45,917 nt of DNA from JAFLCM01 sp964510955. Its GTDB lineage: Bacteria > Planctomycetota > Phycisphaerae > Phycisphaerales > UBA1924. The stretch covers positions 1 through 45,917 of the forward strand of contig CAZEDW010000035.1 in the NCBI GenBank assembly GCA_964510955.1, in the 5' to 3' direction. The notes beneath the pieces were generated by a model. The model saw nothing but the letters and a program-made list of their open reading frames with translations, did no database searches and was not told the DNA's origin. The position numbers and the translations under genes were made by a program. Below, one piece after another: positions 23,624 to 34,849 of this stretch (position 1 is the first letter of the stretch; every line of letters begins with the position of its first letter).

Positions 23624-24631
23624 GTGAGCAAGCCGGTTTCACAAGCTGACGAACGGGTCTTCCTGGAGCGCGTGCTCCGGGCCGAGGCGGCGGCGGTGTC
23701 GGGCCTGCTCGAACGTATCGACACCGGCGTGTTCCGGGCGATCGAGCTCATCACGTCGTGCGCCGACGCGGGCGGGGCGGTGCTGGTCACGGGGCTGGGG
23801 AAGTCCGGGCTGATCGGCCAGAAAATCTCGGCCACCTTAGCCAGCCTCGGCGTCCCCTCGCATTCCATTCACCCCACCGAGGCCGTCCACGGCGACCTGG
23901 GCCGCTTCCGTGGGCAGGACTGCCTGCTGGCCATCAGCAACTCGGGCGAAACCGAGGAGGTCGTCACGCTGGCGTCGATCCTCCGCCAGGACGGCGTCGG
24001 GGTGGTTTCGTTGACGGGCGGCGAGCAGGGCAACGCCCTGAACCGCCTCGCGGCGGCCCCGGTGTGGCTGGGCCGCATCGATGAGGCCACCGACCTGCTG
24101 CTGGCGCCCACCAGCTCCACCACCGCGGCGCTGGCGATGGGTGACGCGATCGCGCTCGCCGTGGCCCGGCGCAGGAGTTTCACCGAAGACGACTTCGCCA
24201 AGAGGCACCCCGGCGGGTCGCTGGGCGGGCTGATGCGCCGTGTGGTGGACGTGCTGAGATTCGAGGTGGGGAAGAATCTGCCGGTGGTAGCGGGCTCCCT
24301 CAGCGTGCGCGACGCGCTGCACGAGGCCGAAAGGCTGGGCAGGCGACCCGGGGCGCTCCTGGTGACCGATGCCGGCGGGAAGCTGGCCGGTATCTTCACC
24401 GACGGTGACCTCCGCCGGCTGGTGCTGGCCGGGACCGGCGAGCTCGCCAAGCCCATCGGGGCGGTGATGACGCGCTCGCCGCGCACCCTCCGCAGCGATG
24501 CGCTGGTGCGCGACGCGGTGCGGCTGGTCCGCGAGTTCCGTTCGGATGAAATCCCGGTGGTGGACGACGAGGGCAAGCCGGTGGGAATGCTCGACGTTCA
24601 GGACCTGATCGCGCTCAAGGTCGTCTCCTAG
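23624..24631 (+). CDS. kdsD: KpsF/GutQ-type D-arabinose-5-phosphate isomerase
   Basis: The product has 335 residues. The N-terminal SIS domain shows GLGKSGLIGQKISATLASLG, the catalytic-region HPTEAVHGDLG, and ISNSGETEEVV. The sequence KRHPGGSLG links to two C-terminal CBS domains (GALLVTDAGGKLAGIFTDGDLRR and IPVVDDEGKPVGMLDVQDL). It converts ribulose 5-phosphate to arabinose 5-phosphate, the first step to Kdo for lipopolysaccharide. It is followed 36 bp later by the LptC/OstA-like gene, an LPS-locus arrangement known from Gram-negative bacteria. The GTG start fits the usual N-terminal length. Confidence 0.95.
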   Translation: MSKPVSQADERVFLERVLRAEAAAVSGLLERIDTGVFRAIELITSCADAGGAVLVTGLGKSGLIGQKISATLASLGVPSHSIHPTEAVHGDLGRFRGQDCLLAISNSGETEEVVTLASILRQDGVGVVSLTGGEQGNALNRLAAAPVWLGRIDEATDLLLAPTSSTTAALAMGDAIALAVARRRSFTEDDFAKRHPGGSLGGLMRRVVDVLRFEVGKNLPVVAGSLSVRDALHEAERLGRRPGALLVTDAGGKLAGIFTDGDLRRLVLAGTGELAKPIGAVMTRSPRTLRSDALVRDAVRLVREFRSDEIPVVDDEGKPVGMLDVQDLIALKVVS

Positions 24632-24653
24632 GCGGGACGCGGCGCGGAGCCCC

Positions 24654-24667
24654 TATCCTGTGGGCGG
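24654..24667 (+). promoter_or_regulatory. TANNNT hexamer 8 bp before the LptC/OstA-like gene
   Basis: TATCCT (24654-24659) precedes ATG 24668 by 8 bp. It could be an internal promoter in addition to read-through from kdsD. Confidence 0.4.
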
Positions 24668-27600
24668 ATGCCCTTGAATATCCGGACAACTGGACGCATC
24701 GCCGCCGGGCTTGTGCTCACGCTGGTGCTGGTGCTCATCGTGGTGGCGGTGCGGAATCAGCGCGCGGCGCCGACTCCGCCAGGCCCCGACCCCGACGCGG
24801 ACGCTCCGGCGCCGCCACCGGGAGGCGCGGGCGCCGGCGTCGGGCCGGGCGGCGTGGTCGCCGGCAGCGGCAAGGGCTCCTGGACGCGCGTCAACAAGAC
24901 CACCCAGCTTGTCGAGTTCCGGCTGGAGTACGCACGCCTGACGCCCCAGCCCGGCGGGCGGGCCGAGATCGAGCGCCCTGAGGCGTGGTTCTACACCGCC
25001 GGCAAGCCGCGCGTGTGCGTGTCGGCCCCGGTCGGACGCGTGCTGTGGCCCAGCAAGGATGAGCCGCCTGAGGCCGGCGACCTCACTGGCGGCGTGGTGG
25101 TGCGCGGGTTCGAGCCGCGCGACGGCTCGCCGGAGCTTCCCCCGCTCGACACGGCGGCATACAAGGTCTCGATCGACTCGGTGCACTTCGAGGGCGCGCT
25201 GTCACAGCTCGAGTCCACCGATCCGCTCCTGGTGGAGGGCCCGGGTCTGCGCGCCGAGGGGACGGGGATGACGCTGCGTTTCAGCCCGGTCGGGCGGAAG
25301 CTGCAGTATTTCAGCACGCTCGGGCGCCGGGTGAGGATCGACCCGGGGGCCGGGGCGCTGGGCAAAGGCGGCGCCGGTCCTAAGGCGGCGGCGTCCGCGG
25401 AGATGCCCAAAGCGCACGGCACCGACACTACCCCCGTCACGGACGCGGCGCTCGACGCGTACCGCGTCTCGCTGGCCGGCGCGGTGACGCTGGCGCAGGG
25501 GCCGCTGCGCATGAACGCCGAATCGGTGGACGTGTGGGCCAAGCTGCGCGACGGGCAGCTCCCGGCTGGAGCGATCGCGGGGTTTGACCCGGTCGGGCCC
25601 GGCGGGGCCGCGCGGGAGCCGGCCCCGGGGGCGGGCGGCAAGTCGGAGTCGGCGGTCGCGACGAAGCAGCCCATCGAGGTCGCTTGGTCGGGGATGCTCG
25701 AGGTCCGCCGGCTCGAGTCGGCTCCCGAAGAACTCAAGAGCGACCTGTTGGCGCTGCGCCTCAGCGCCCCGAGGAACGGGGTCGTCACCGTCGCGGACAC
25801 CGAACACGCGGCCGATCTGGCGGCGGTGCGGGTGGACTACGCGGCGACGACGCGCCGGCTGGCGCTGCGCGGCGACGAGTCGCGGGCGGTGACCGCGTCG
25901 GTGAAGGACCGGTTCTCCATCTCCGCGCCGTCCATCGACGCGGACCTGACCACGGGTGTCGGTGCGATCAACGGCGCGGGGCGCGTTACGGCGCAGCTTC
26001 AGGGCGGAAAATCAGCGTCGAGCTTCGCCTGGAAGGGACGGGGGGACTTCGTTATGGACACTTCCGGCGGCCCGGTCGGCGCTGGGGGCGTCATCGTGCC
26101 GCAGCGGATCGCACTCGCCGAGGGGTTCACCGGGTCGGCCCCCGAGGGCGAGGCCTCGGCGTCGTTCGCGTCGGTGAGGTTCGGCAGGGCGTTCACCGGG
26201 AGGGACGGGAAGCAGCACGCGCTGCCGTCGCAGATTGAGCTCCAGGGTGAGGCGCGGGCCGAACTGATCGACGCCGGGGCCGGGCGCGCCGCAAAAGCGG
26301 GCGGCACGATCAGGGCCGAGCGACTGATGTTCGGTTTCGCTCCCGAGCCAGACGACAAGGACCGGGCCGTGCTGCGCTCCGTATCGGGCCGCGGGCTGGC
26401 AAGCGCCGAGCAGGGCGACCGGCGCATCCGCGCCGATTCCATCGACGCCGTCGTGGGGGTCGACCCCTCTGCCAGGAAGGCGGAGGTGACGCGGTTCGTC
26501 GCCGAGGGCGAGGTGCGGTTCAGCGGCGAGAAGGGCGTGTCCGCACGCTGCGACCGGTTGACGTCTGATTCATTGAGAACACCGGCGGGGGCGCTCAAGC
26601 GGACGGCGGACCTGGTGGGAGGCAGCACGGGGTCGCCGGCGACCATCGAGCGGGTCGTCGCGGGGACGGAGAAAAAGCCCGCGCAGCGCTCTTGGATCAG
26701 CGCGGAGATGCTGTCGCTCGACGAGGCGGCGAACTCGATCACGGCCCCGTGCCCCGGCGAGCTGTGGACGGAAACTCCGGACGCGCCGGGCGGTCCCGAG
26801 AGGTTCCGGGCCCGGTGGATGCGCCAGATGACCTACCACGACGAGCCGGGGATCGCCGAGCTGGTTGGCGCGGTGACCGCTGCGGGCGAGAACCGCGCCA
26901 CCGACCGTTTCTCCGCCAAGGCCGAGCGGGCGCTGGTGCGCGTGACCCCGCTCAGCGAGGGCGGCCCGAAGGACGCCGAGCGCCAGCTCGTGGACGTCAC
27001 GCTATTCAAAAGCGATGAGGCGGATACCGGGCCGGTGGTGGTGCAGTGGAAGCGCTTTGTCGCGGGTCAGGACGGTTCGGCGATGGCATCCGGCAAGGCA
27101 GAGCTGGAGGGCCTGGCCGACCTTCGGACCGCGCGGGTCACCGCGAACCCCCTGAAGCGCTCGATGAGCGTGCCGGGCCCCGGTCGGTTGATCGTCGAGG
27201 ATCGACGCTCGCTCCCCGAGGGCAAGCCGCCTGACGGGGCCGAGGAATCCCGCGGCACCACCGTGCTCGAGTGGCGCGGCGGCGTTGAGACTGAAGAGGC
27301 CACGGGCACGCTCAAGATCACCGGCGGCGTGCGCGTGCGCCACCTCGCGCCAGACTCGACCGATGCCACGGTGATCGAGTCCGAGACGCTATCAGCGGAC
27401 ATCCACTGGCCCGAGGACGGTGCCACAGACCGCCAGCCGCGCCTGCGGCGACTGACCGCCTCGGGCGGCGTCGGCGTGATCCACAAGCAACTCAAGTTCG
27501 AAGGCGACAGCGTTGCGTACGACTCCGGCGGGAGCGAGATCATCGTCCGCGGCCTGCCCGACCGACCCGTCCGTGTGCTCGATTCGGCGACGGGCACCAC

Positions 27601-27694
27601 CGCGACGGCGCTCGAGGTGGCCCTGGACCCCAAGACCGGGCTGTGGCGGAACACCGGCGCCGGGACGATCACCGTTCCGGTGCAGCGGCCGTGA
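24668..27694 (+). CDS. Very long LptC/OstA-like LPS-export periplasmic protein
   Basis: The product has 1008 residues. One N-terminal membrane anchor (IAAGLVLTLVLVLIVVAV, residues about 9-28) is followed by a Pro/Gly-rich linker (about 35-65). A long series of beta-strand-rich segments follows. Several have the OstA/LptA-type pattern of alternating short strands ending in GxAxY or D-x-x-GxV: ARVDYAATTRRLALRGD, TRFVAEGEVRFSGEKGVSARCDRL, GGVGVIHKQLKFEGDSVAYDSGGSEIIVRG. The end LDPKTGLWRNTGAGTITVP is a typical beta-jelly strand. LptC is usually about 190 residues and LptA about 180, so this is several times longer. Position after kdsD supports a lipopolysaccharide-transport role. Assignment rests on repeats and context, not on a firm family match. 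Confidence 0.72.
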   Translation: MPLNIRTTGRIAAGLVLTLVLVLIVVAVRNQRAAPTPPGPDPDADAPAPPPGGAGAGVGPGGVVAGSGKGSWTRVNKTTQLVEFRLEYARLTPQPGGRAEIERPEAWFYTAGKPRVCVSAPVGRVLWPSKDEPPEAGDLTGGVVVRGFEPRDGSPELPPLDTAAYKVSIDSVHFEGALSQLESTDPLLVEGPGLRAEGTGMTLRFSPVGRKLQYFSTLGRRVRIDPGAGALGKGGAGPKAAASAEMPKAHGTDTTPVTDAALDAYRVSLAGAVTLAQGPLRMNAESVDVWAKLRDGQLPAGAIAGFDPVGPGGAAREPAPGAGGKSESAVATKQPIEVAWSGMLEVRRLESAPEELKSDLLALRLSAPRNGVVTVADTEHAADLAAVRVDYAATTRRLALRGDESRAVTASVKDRFSISAPSIDADLTTGVGAINGAGRVTAQLQGGKSASSFAWKGRGDFVMDTSGGPVGAGGVIVPQRIALAEGFTGSAPEGEASASFASVRFGRAFTGRDGKQHALPSQIELQGEARAELIDAGAGRAAKAGGTIRAERLMFGFAPEPDDKDRAVLRSVSGRGLASAEQGDRRIRADSIDAVVGVDPSARKAEVTRFVAEGEVRFSGEKGVSARCDRLTSDSLRTPAGALKRTADLVGGSTGSPATIERVVAGTEKKPAQRSWISAEMLSLDEAANSITAPCPGELWTETPDAPGGPERFRARWMRQMTYHDEPGIAELVGAVTAAGENRATDRFSAKAERALVRVTPLSEGGPKDAERQLVDVTLFKSDEADTGPVVVQWKRFVAGQDGSAMASGKAELEGLADLRTARVTANPLKRSMSVPGPGRLIVEDRRSLPEGKPPDGAEESRGTTVLEWRGGVETEEATGTLKITGGVRVRHLAPDSTDATVIESETLSADIHWPEDGATDRQPRLRRLTASGGVGVIHKQLKFEGDSVAYDSGGSEIIVRGLPDRPVRVLDSATGTTATALEVALDPKTGLWRNTGAGTITVPVQRP

Positions 27695-27735
27695 GGCCGA
27701 TGGTCTGAGAGATCGGCGGTCATGTCCCCAGCAAG

Positions 27736-29166
27736 CTAGGCGTCGGGGCTGTCGGCGGGGCCGGTCACGCGAAGCTGGCCGGGTTTGTACTCCGCCAGGT
27801 CAACCGTGGCTCCCGCGCGCAGGGCGCCGGCTTCGCGGCGCAGCACCGTCACTCGGGGACGGTCGATCCGCCGAGCATTGGCGCCATCGACGCGGGCCAG
27901 CACGCCGCCCGAAAGAGTCACGAAACTTCCCACGGGGAATAGGCCCGCCGCCCGCACCAGGGCCAGCACCGTGGGGCGGTGCAGCACGCCGCGGGCGCCG
28001 GACGCGATGACTTCCCGCAGCGCCTCGTGCGGGCGCTTGGCGAGCTTGTAGGGGCGTTGATCAGCGGCGGCGGCGAACGAATCGGCCACCGCCACCAGCC
28101 GCGCTGTATCAGCAATCTGCGGGCCCTTGAGCCCGCGCGGGTAACCCGAGCCGTTCTCGCGCTCATGGTGCTGGTACACCCCGAGCGCAACCTCTTCGGG
28201 CAGGCCTGCCATCGTGTCCAGGAGCGTCACGCCGAACGCGGGGTGACGCCGCACCCGGTTGGCCTCGACGTCGTCCAGCCCGCGGACGCTGAAGCGCACG
28301 CCGGCGGGGATGAGGCCCATGCCCACGTCGGCCAGCAGGCCCGTCAAGCCCGCCAGGCGCACCCAGTGGCGTGTCCAGGTGAGGTGCGAAGCGGTCGCGA
28401 CGCACAGCACCGCCGTGGTGTACGCGTGGTCGGGCAGGAACTCGTCGGTGGCGCCGGCCGGGCGTTCCGCCGGCGCGAAGGCGAGCTGGGTGAAGCGGCT
28501 GGGGAACCGCGCACAAAGTTCGATGAGCTCGTCGATCAGGCCGGTCGGCTCGGAGGCGTGTGTCGGAAGCCCGGTGAGGACGCGCGCGAAGAGCTTGCGC
28601 ACGGCGGCCACCCTGGCGCCGCGCCATTGCGCCAGCGAAGCCGGGGCGGGCCAGCCCGACTCATCGGGCGCCTGAGCGCCGGCCGGGGCGGTAGCTTGTG
28701 GATCGCGATCGGCCCGGAGCGGCAGACGCGACCAGGTCCGCTCGCGGTCCGCGGCGGCGTCGTCGGCCAGACGCGTTCGCTGCGAGCGGATGCGGGCCGA
28801 CTCGCGGGCGTCCATCCCGACGAGCGAGCCCAGTTCCACGGCGTCGAGGCACGGCGTGCGGACCGTCTCGCCGCTCTCCACCGCCAGCACACCCCCCAGC
28901 GTGACGCGAGCGTCCGAATCAATGTCGAAGCCCGCGATGCCCGCGGGGCCCGCGAGCATGGGGGTCCTGGCGATGACTCCCCCGGCGCAGAGGTCGTCGG
29001 CGGAGTCCGCGAGGTACAGGGGACCACCCCTGAATGACGCAAGCGTGCGGCACATCGAGTCGCTCAATGTCACGTCCGCGCCCAGCAGCATGACGCCGTG
29101 GCGCGTGAACACGGCGCGCGGGAGGCGCGAGCCCGGAACGAGCGTGGAGACATCGAGCGTGTGCAT
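27736..29166 (-). CDS. HD-GYP-like protein with degenerate metal site
   Basis: The product has 476 residues from ATG 29166 (MHTLDVSTLVPG...), typical of planctomycete HD-GYP proteins that begin with a small regulatory domain. The C-terminal half has the HD-GYP layout: GLLADVGMGLIP, RHPAFGVTLLDTMAGLPEEV, HHERENGSGYPRGLKGPQIADTARLVAVADSFAA. The HD pair itself is changed to AD, and the usual HHERxDGxGYP has Asn in place of Asp. These proteins normally hydrolyse cyclic di-GMP; here metal binding may be impaired, so a sensing role is possible. An N-terminal domain (about 1-130) shows alternating beta strands. A much longer in-frame reading toward 30420 is antisense to alaS and was rejected. It is divergent from alaS. 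Confidence 0.85.
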   Translation of the reverse strand: MHTLDVSTLVPGSRLPRAVFTRHGVMLLGADVTLSDSMCRTLASFRGGPLYLADSADDLCAGGVIARTPMLAGPAGIAGFDIDSDARVTLGGVLAVESGETVRTPCLDAVELGSLVGMDARESARIRSQRTRLADDAAADRERTWSRLPLRADRDPQATAPAGAQAPDESGWPAPASLAQWRGARVAAVRKLFARVLTGLPTHASEPTGLIDELIELCARFPSRFTQLAFAPAERPAGATDEFLPDHAYTTAVLCVATASHLTWTRHWVRLAGLTGLLADVGMGLIPAGVRFSVRGLDDVEANRVRRHPAFGVTLLDTMAGLPEEVALGVYQHHERENGSGYPRGLKGPQIADTARLVAVADSFAAAADQRPYKLAKRPHEALREVIASGARGVLHRPTVLALVRAAGLFPVGSFVTLSGGVLARVDGANARRIDRPRVTVLRREAGALRAGATVDLAEYKPGQLRVTGPADSPDA

Positions 29167-29232
29167 ATCGGCCCTCAGCGTGGCTATCGGTCTGTTGAAG
29201 GGGCGTCGTGAGGCCGCCGCCGCAAACGTCCC

Positions 29233-29238
29233 TATAAT
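29233..29238 (+). promoter_or_regulatory. -10 element of alaS
   Basis: A consensus TATAAT (29233-29238) stands out in GC-rich sequence 48 bp before the alaS ATG. No good -35 is present at 16-18 bp. The leader would be about 42 nt, with GGAA about 10 nt before the ATG. Confidence 0.6.
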
Positions 29239-29286
29239 CCGGGCTCCATTTGTCTCCCGACCGCACCGGAACCACGGAAGGCCCGC

Positions 29287-32334
<3,048 letters not shown>

Positions 32335-32368
32335 ACGTGCGCCGCGTCTCCGCGGTGACCGGTGCACC

Positions 32369-32779
32369 CTACTCCAGCGTCTCGCTCTCGATACTCGCCG
32401 TCTTCCCCGCCCGCTTGCTTTCGACATACCTCTTGATCCAGTTGTCAAACGTCTTGCCATGGGCCGCGTCGCGACCGGTGAACTCGACGCGGGCGATCTC
32501 GCTGTAGCGGACGGTGCGCTTGACCGTGCCGTCGGCGGGCAGCAGCCGCACCAGGCTGTCGGCGAGCGATGCGCCCGAGCGCCGGTCGAAGATGTAGCCG
32601 GTGACGGCCTCGCCGCCGGTCAGCGTCAGCGTCACGTCGCCGCGGTAGTCGAAGGCCTGCTCGAGGGCGGCGACCAGGGCCTTTTCGTCGCGCGCATCGG
32701 CCACGAGGCCCTGCAGGGTGGGGCGGGCGTCTGATTCGGCTGGGGCCGGGGGGGGCTGGGTCTTCACGTCGGCGGGCAT
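32369..32779 (-). CDS. Small protein of unknown function
   Basis: The product has 136 residues. After a Pro-rich start (residues 1-20) there is a compact alpha/beta domain: EKALVAALEQAFDYRGDVTLTLTGGEAVTGYIFDRRSG, then VRLLPADGTVKRTVRYSEIARVEFTGRDAAHGKTFDNWIKRYVESKRAGK. The pattern (helix, then strongly bent strands with TGYIFDR and VRYSEIARVEFTG) is like a single small Sm-like barrel, but this is only a resemblance. A TANNNT hexamer (TACGAT, 32792-32787) sits 7 bp before the ATG. It converges with alaS (34 bp between stops). Confidence 0.75.
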   Translation of the reverse strand: MPADVKTQPPPAPAESDARPTLQGLVADARDEKALVAALEQAFDYRGDVTLTLTGGEAVTGYIFDRRSGASLADSLVRLLPADGTVKRTVRYSEIARVEFTGRDAAHGKTFDNWIKRYVESKRAGKTASIESETLE

Positions 32780-32786
32780 GGGGCGG

Positions 32787-32792
32787 ATCGTA
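32787..32792 (-). promoter_or_regulatory. TANNNT hexamer 7 bp before a start codon
   Basis: TACGAT on the minus strand, then CCGCCCC, then ATG at 32779. No Shine-Dalgarno sequence is present. Confidence 0.45.
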
Positions 32793-32798
32793 GGGCGC

Positions 32799-34154
32799 TC
32801 AGGCGGGCACGCCCTTCTCCAGAACCCGCCCGATCAAGTCCACAAACCGGTCGAGCTCGCCGAAGCTGGTGTACACGCTCGGCGTCACACGGATGCCCTC
32901 GAACTCCTCATGCTTGATCGCCGTCACCAGGACGCGGTGCTTGTCCCACAGGTAGTCCGTGAGCTTCGGATGGTCGACGCCGTCGATGCGGAAGTTGGCG
33001 AGGCCGAAGGCCAGGCCGTCGGTCGAGGGGGTGTTGATCCTGACGCGGTCCTTGGCGCCCTTGAGCGACAGCACGCCGTCGACCCAGTACTTGCGGAGGC
33101 GCGTCATGCGGGCCTGCTTGCGGGCCGGGCCGATGGCGAGGTGGAAGTTGAGCGCCTCGGCGATGGCGAGGTTCGCCGCCTCGGGGTGGGTGCCGATCTC
33201 CTCGAACTTGCGGATGTTGTCCTGCTTCTCGACAGGGGCGGCCTGCAGCGGCCAGAGGTCCTTGATCCTCTCGCGCCGGACGTAGAGCAGCCCGGTGCCG
33301 TGCGGGGCGAAGAGCCACTTGTGCAGGCTGGTGGCGTAGAAGTCGCAGCCCAGGTCCGACAGCTTGAAGTCGATGTGCGCAAACGCGTGAGCCCCGTCGA
33401 CGATCACCGGCAGGCCCTTGGCGCGGGCCATCTCGCAGATCGCCTTGATCGGCATCACCTGGCCGGTCAGGTTGATCACGTGTGAGGCCAGCAGAGCCCG
33501 CGTCTTGGAGGTGATCGCCTGCTCGTACCGCTTCACGATCTCCTGGGGGTCCTCGCACGGCACCGGCACCGAGAACTGCCGCAGCACCACGCCCTCGCGC
33601 TTCTCGCGCTGCTTGAAGGTGTTGAGCATGCGCGGGTAGTCCTGCGTAGTGCAGAGCACCTCGTCGCCGGCCTTGAGGTCGATGCCGAACTGGCAGATCT
33701 GCAGGCCCTCGGAGGCGTTGCGGACCAGCGCGATCTCTTCAGGATCGACGCCCCACGTGCGGGCGAGCTGGGCGCGGACGCCCTCCTTCTGCGGTTCCTG
33801 CACACGCCACAGGGCGACCGGCGGCGGGCAGGCGTTGGCGTAGTCGAGGTGGCGCTTGTGCGCCTCCTGCACGCTCCGCGGCGCGGGCGAGACGCCGCCG
33901 TTGTTGAGGTTCAGGATCGAGCGGTCGATCGTGAACGACTGCTGCACCGCGGCCCAGAACGATTCGTCGTCCGACGCGGGGGGCAACGAAGGCGCGGGGC
34001 TTGCCGGCGCCTCCGCGCCCAGCGCGGCGGGCTGCATGAGCGCCGAAGCCGCGAGCGCCGCGACCGGCCAGCACATGGCGCCCAGCGATTCGCGCCGGGT
34101 CATCTCGGGGGACGGAGTGGCGCCGGCATCGATCAGGGCAGTCTGGTTCCTCAT
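32799..34154 (-). CDS. Exported class V PLP-dependent aminotransferase-like enzyme
   Basis: The product has 451 residues from ATG 34154. An N-terminal TRRESLGAMCWPVAALAASALM resembles a Tat signal, implying export of a folded cofactor enzyme. Class V motifs follow: RSILNLNNGGVSPAPRSV; RTWGVDPEEIALVRNASEGLQ; GDEVLCTTQDYP; ASHVINLTGQVMPIKAI; PVIVDGAHAFAHI; and the PLP lysine in CDFYATSLHKWLFAPHGTGLLYV. The family includes isopenicillin N epimerase-like and cysteine desulfurase-like enzymes; the substrate is unknown. An in-frame extension to 34229 has no signal. A TANNNT hexamer (TACGCT) lies 6 bp before the ATG. Confidence 0.88.
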   Translation of the reverse strand: MRNQTALIDAGATPSPEMTRRESLGAMCWPVAALAASALMQPAALGAEAPASPAPSLPPASDDESFWAAVQQSFTIDRSILNLNNGGVSPAPRSVQEAHKRHLDYANACPPPVALWRVQEPQKEGVRAQLARTWGVDPEEIALVRNASEGLQICQFGIDLKAGDEVLCTTQDYPRMLNTFKQREKREGVVLRQFSVPVPCEDPQEIVKRYEQAITSKTRALLASHVINLTGQVMPIKAICEMARAKGLPVIVDGAHAFAHIDFKLSDLGCDFYATSLHKWLFAPHGTGLLYVRRERIKDLWPLQAAPVEKQDNIRKFEEIGTHPEAANLAIAEALNFHLAIGPARKQARMTRLRKYWVDGVLSLKGAKDRVRINTPSTDGLAFGLANFRIDGVDHPKLTDYLWDKHRVLVTAIKHEEFEGIRVTPSVYTSFGELDRFVDLIGRVLEKGVPA

Positions 34155-34160
34155 GGCCGC

Positions 34161-34166
34161 AGCGTA
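34161..34166 (-). promoter_or_regulatory. TANNNT hexamer 6 bp before the aminotransferase start codon
   Basis: TACGCT on the minus strand, then GCGGCC, then ATG at 34154. It lies in the 26 bp between this gene and the glycosylase stop codon at 34181, so the aminotransferase may have its own promoter. Confidence 0.45.
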
Positions 34167-34180
34167 CCGCGCGGGGTGGA

Positions 34181-34849
34181 TCAGCGATCCTTGGCGGGGC
34201 CGCGGGCGAGCCGGACGCTCACGTGGCAAGATTCGAGGACGCAGAATCGCAGCGGCTTGTCACGCCAGTCTTGCGCGGAGTCGATCCCCACGCGCGGCCC
34301 GACGCCGATCTGTGATTCAGGCAGCGGGCGTGCTCGAACGCGCTCGATGAACAGCTCCGGCGCGCCGGTCAGGTCAAGGCCTGAATGCCGCCGATCCAGG
34401 CCGAGCGCCTGGCACAGCTTCGCCGGGCCGGAGCAGAGCGACACGTCCGAAAGAACCGCCGATTTCCTTCCGCCGGGGGCGCGGAGGCGGCGCATGGCGT
34501 CAACGCCCTCCTCCGGCTCCAACGCCCGCACCAGCACCGCCACGGGCTCGCCGATTTCACCGCACACCACGTTGAAGCAGTGGTGCATGCCGTAGGTGAA
34601 GTAGACGTAGGCGTGCCCGGGCGGGCCCCACATGGGCTCGACGCGCGGCGTGCGCCGCCCGCCGAACGAGTGGGCGGCCCGGTCTTTCACCCCGAGGTAC
34701 GCCTCGGTCTCGACGATGATGCCGCTAAGGCGCTCGCCCGCGGGCAGCACGCGGACGAGGCGCTGGCCCAGCAGCCGGCGGGCGAGGGTCACGGGGTCCA
34801 CGGCGTAGTCACTCCGCGTGAACCGGGGGGCAGGCTTCGCGCGGCTCAT
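34181..34849 (-). CDS. AAG/MPG-type 3-methyladenine DNA glycosylase
   Basis: The product has 222 residues, normal for bacterial AAG-type enzymes. Motifs are: LARRLLGQRLVRVL, the catalytic-region ETEAYLGVKDRAAHSFGGRRTPR, MWGPPGHAYVYFTYGMHHCFNVV, AVLVRALEP and SGPAKLCQALGLDRR. It removes alkylated purines for base excision repair. The start overlaps the stop of the upstream amidohydrolase gene by 4 bp (ATGA), so the two are translationally coupled despite unrelated functions. Confidence 0.95.
   Translation of the reverse strand: MSRAKPAPRFTRSDYAVDPVTLARRLLGQRLVRVLPAGERLSGIIVETEAYLGVKDRAAHSFGGRRTPRVEPMWGPPGHAYVYFTYGMHHCFNVVCGEIGEPVAVLVRALEPEEGVDAMRRLRAPGGRKSAVLSDVSLCSGPAKLCQALGLDRRHSGLDLTGAPELFIERVRARPLPESQIGVGPRVGIDSAQDWRDKPLRFCVLESCHVSVRLARGPAKDR

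Noticed and set aside
34155..34229. Earlier start for the aminotransferase
   Set aside because: The added residues are Arg/Pro-rich, overlap the glycosylase gene and precede the Tat-like signal.
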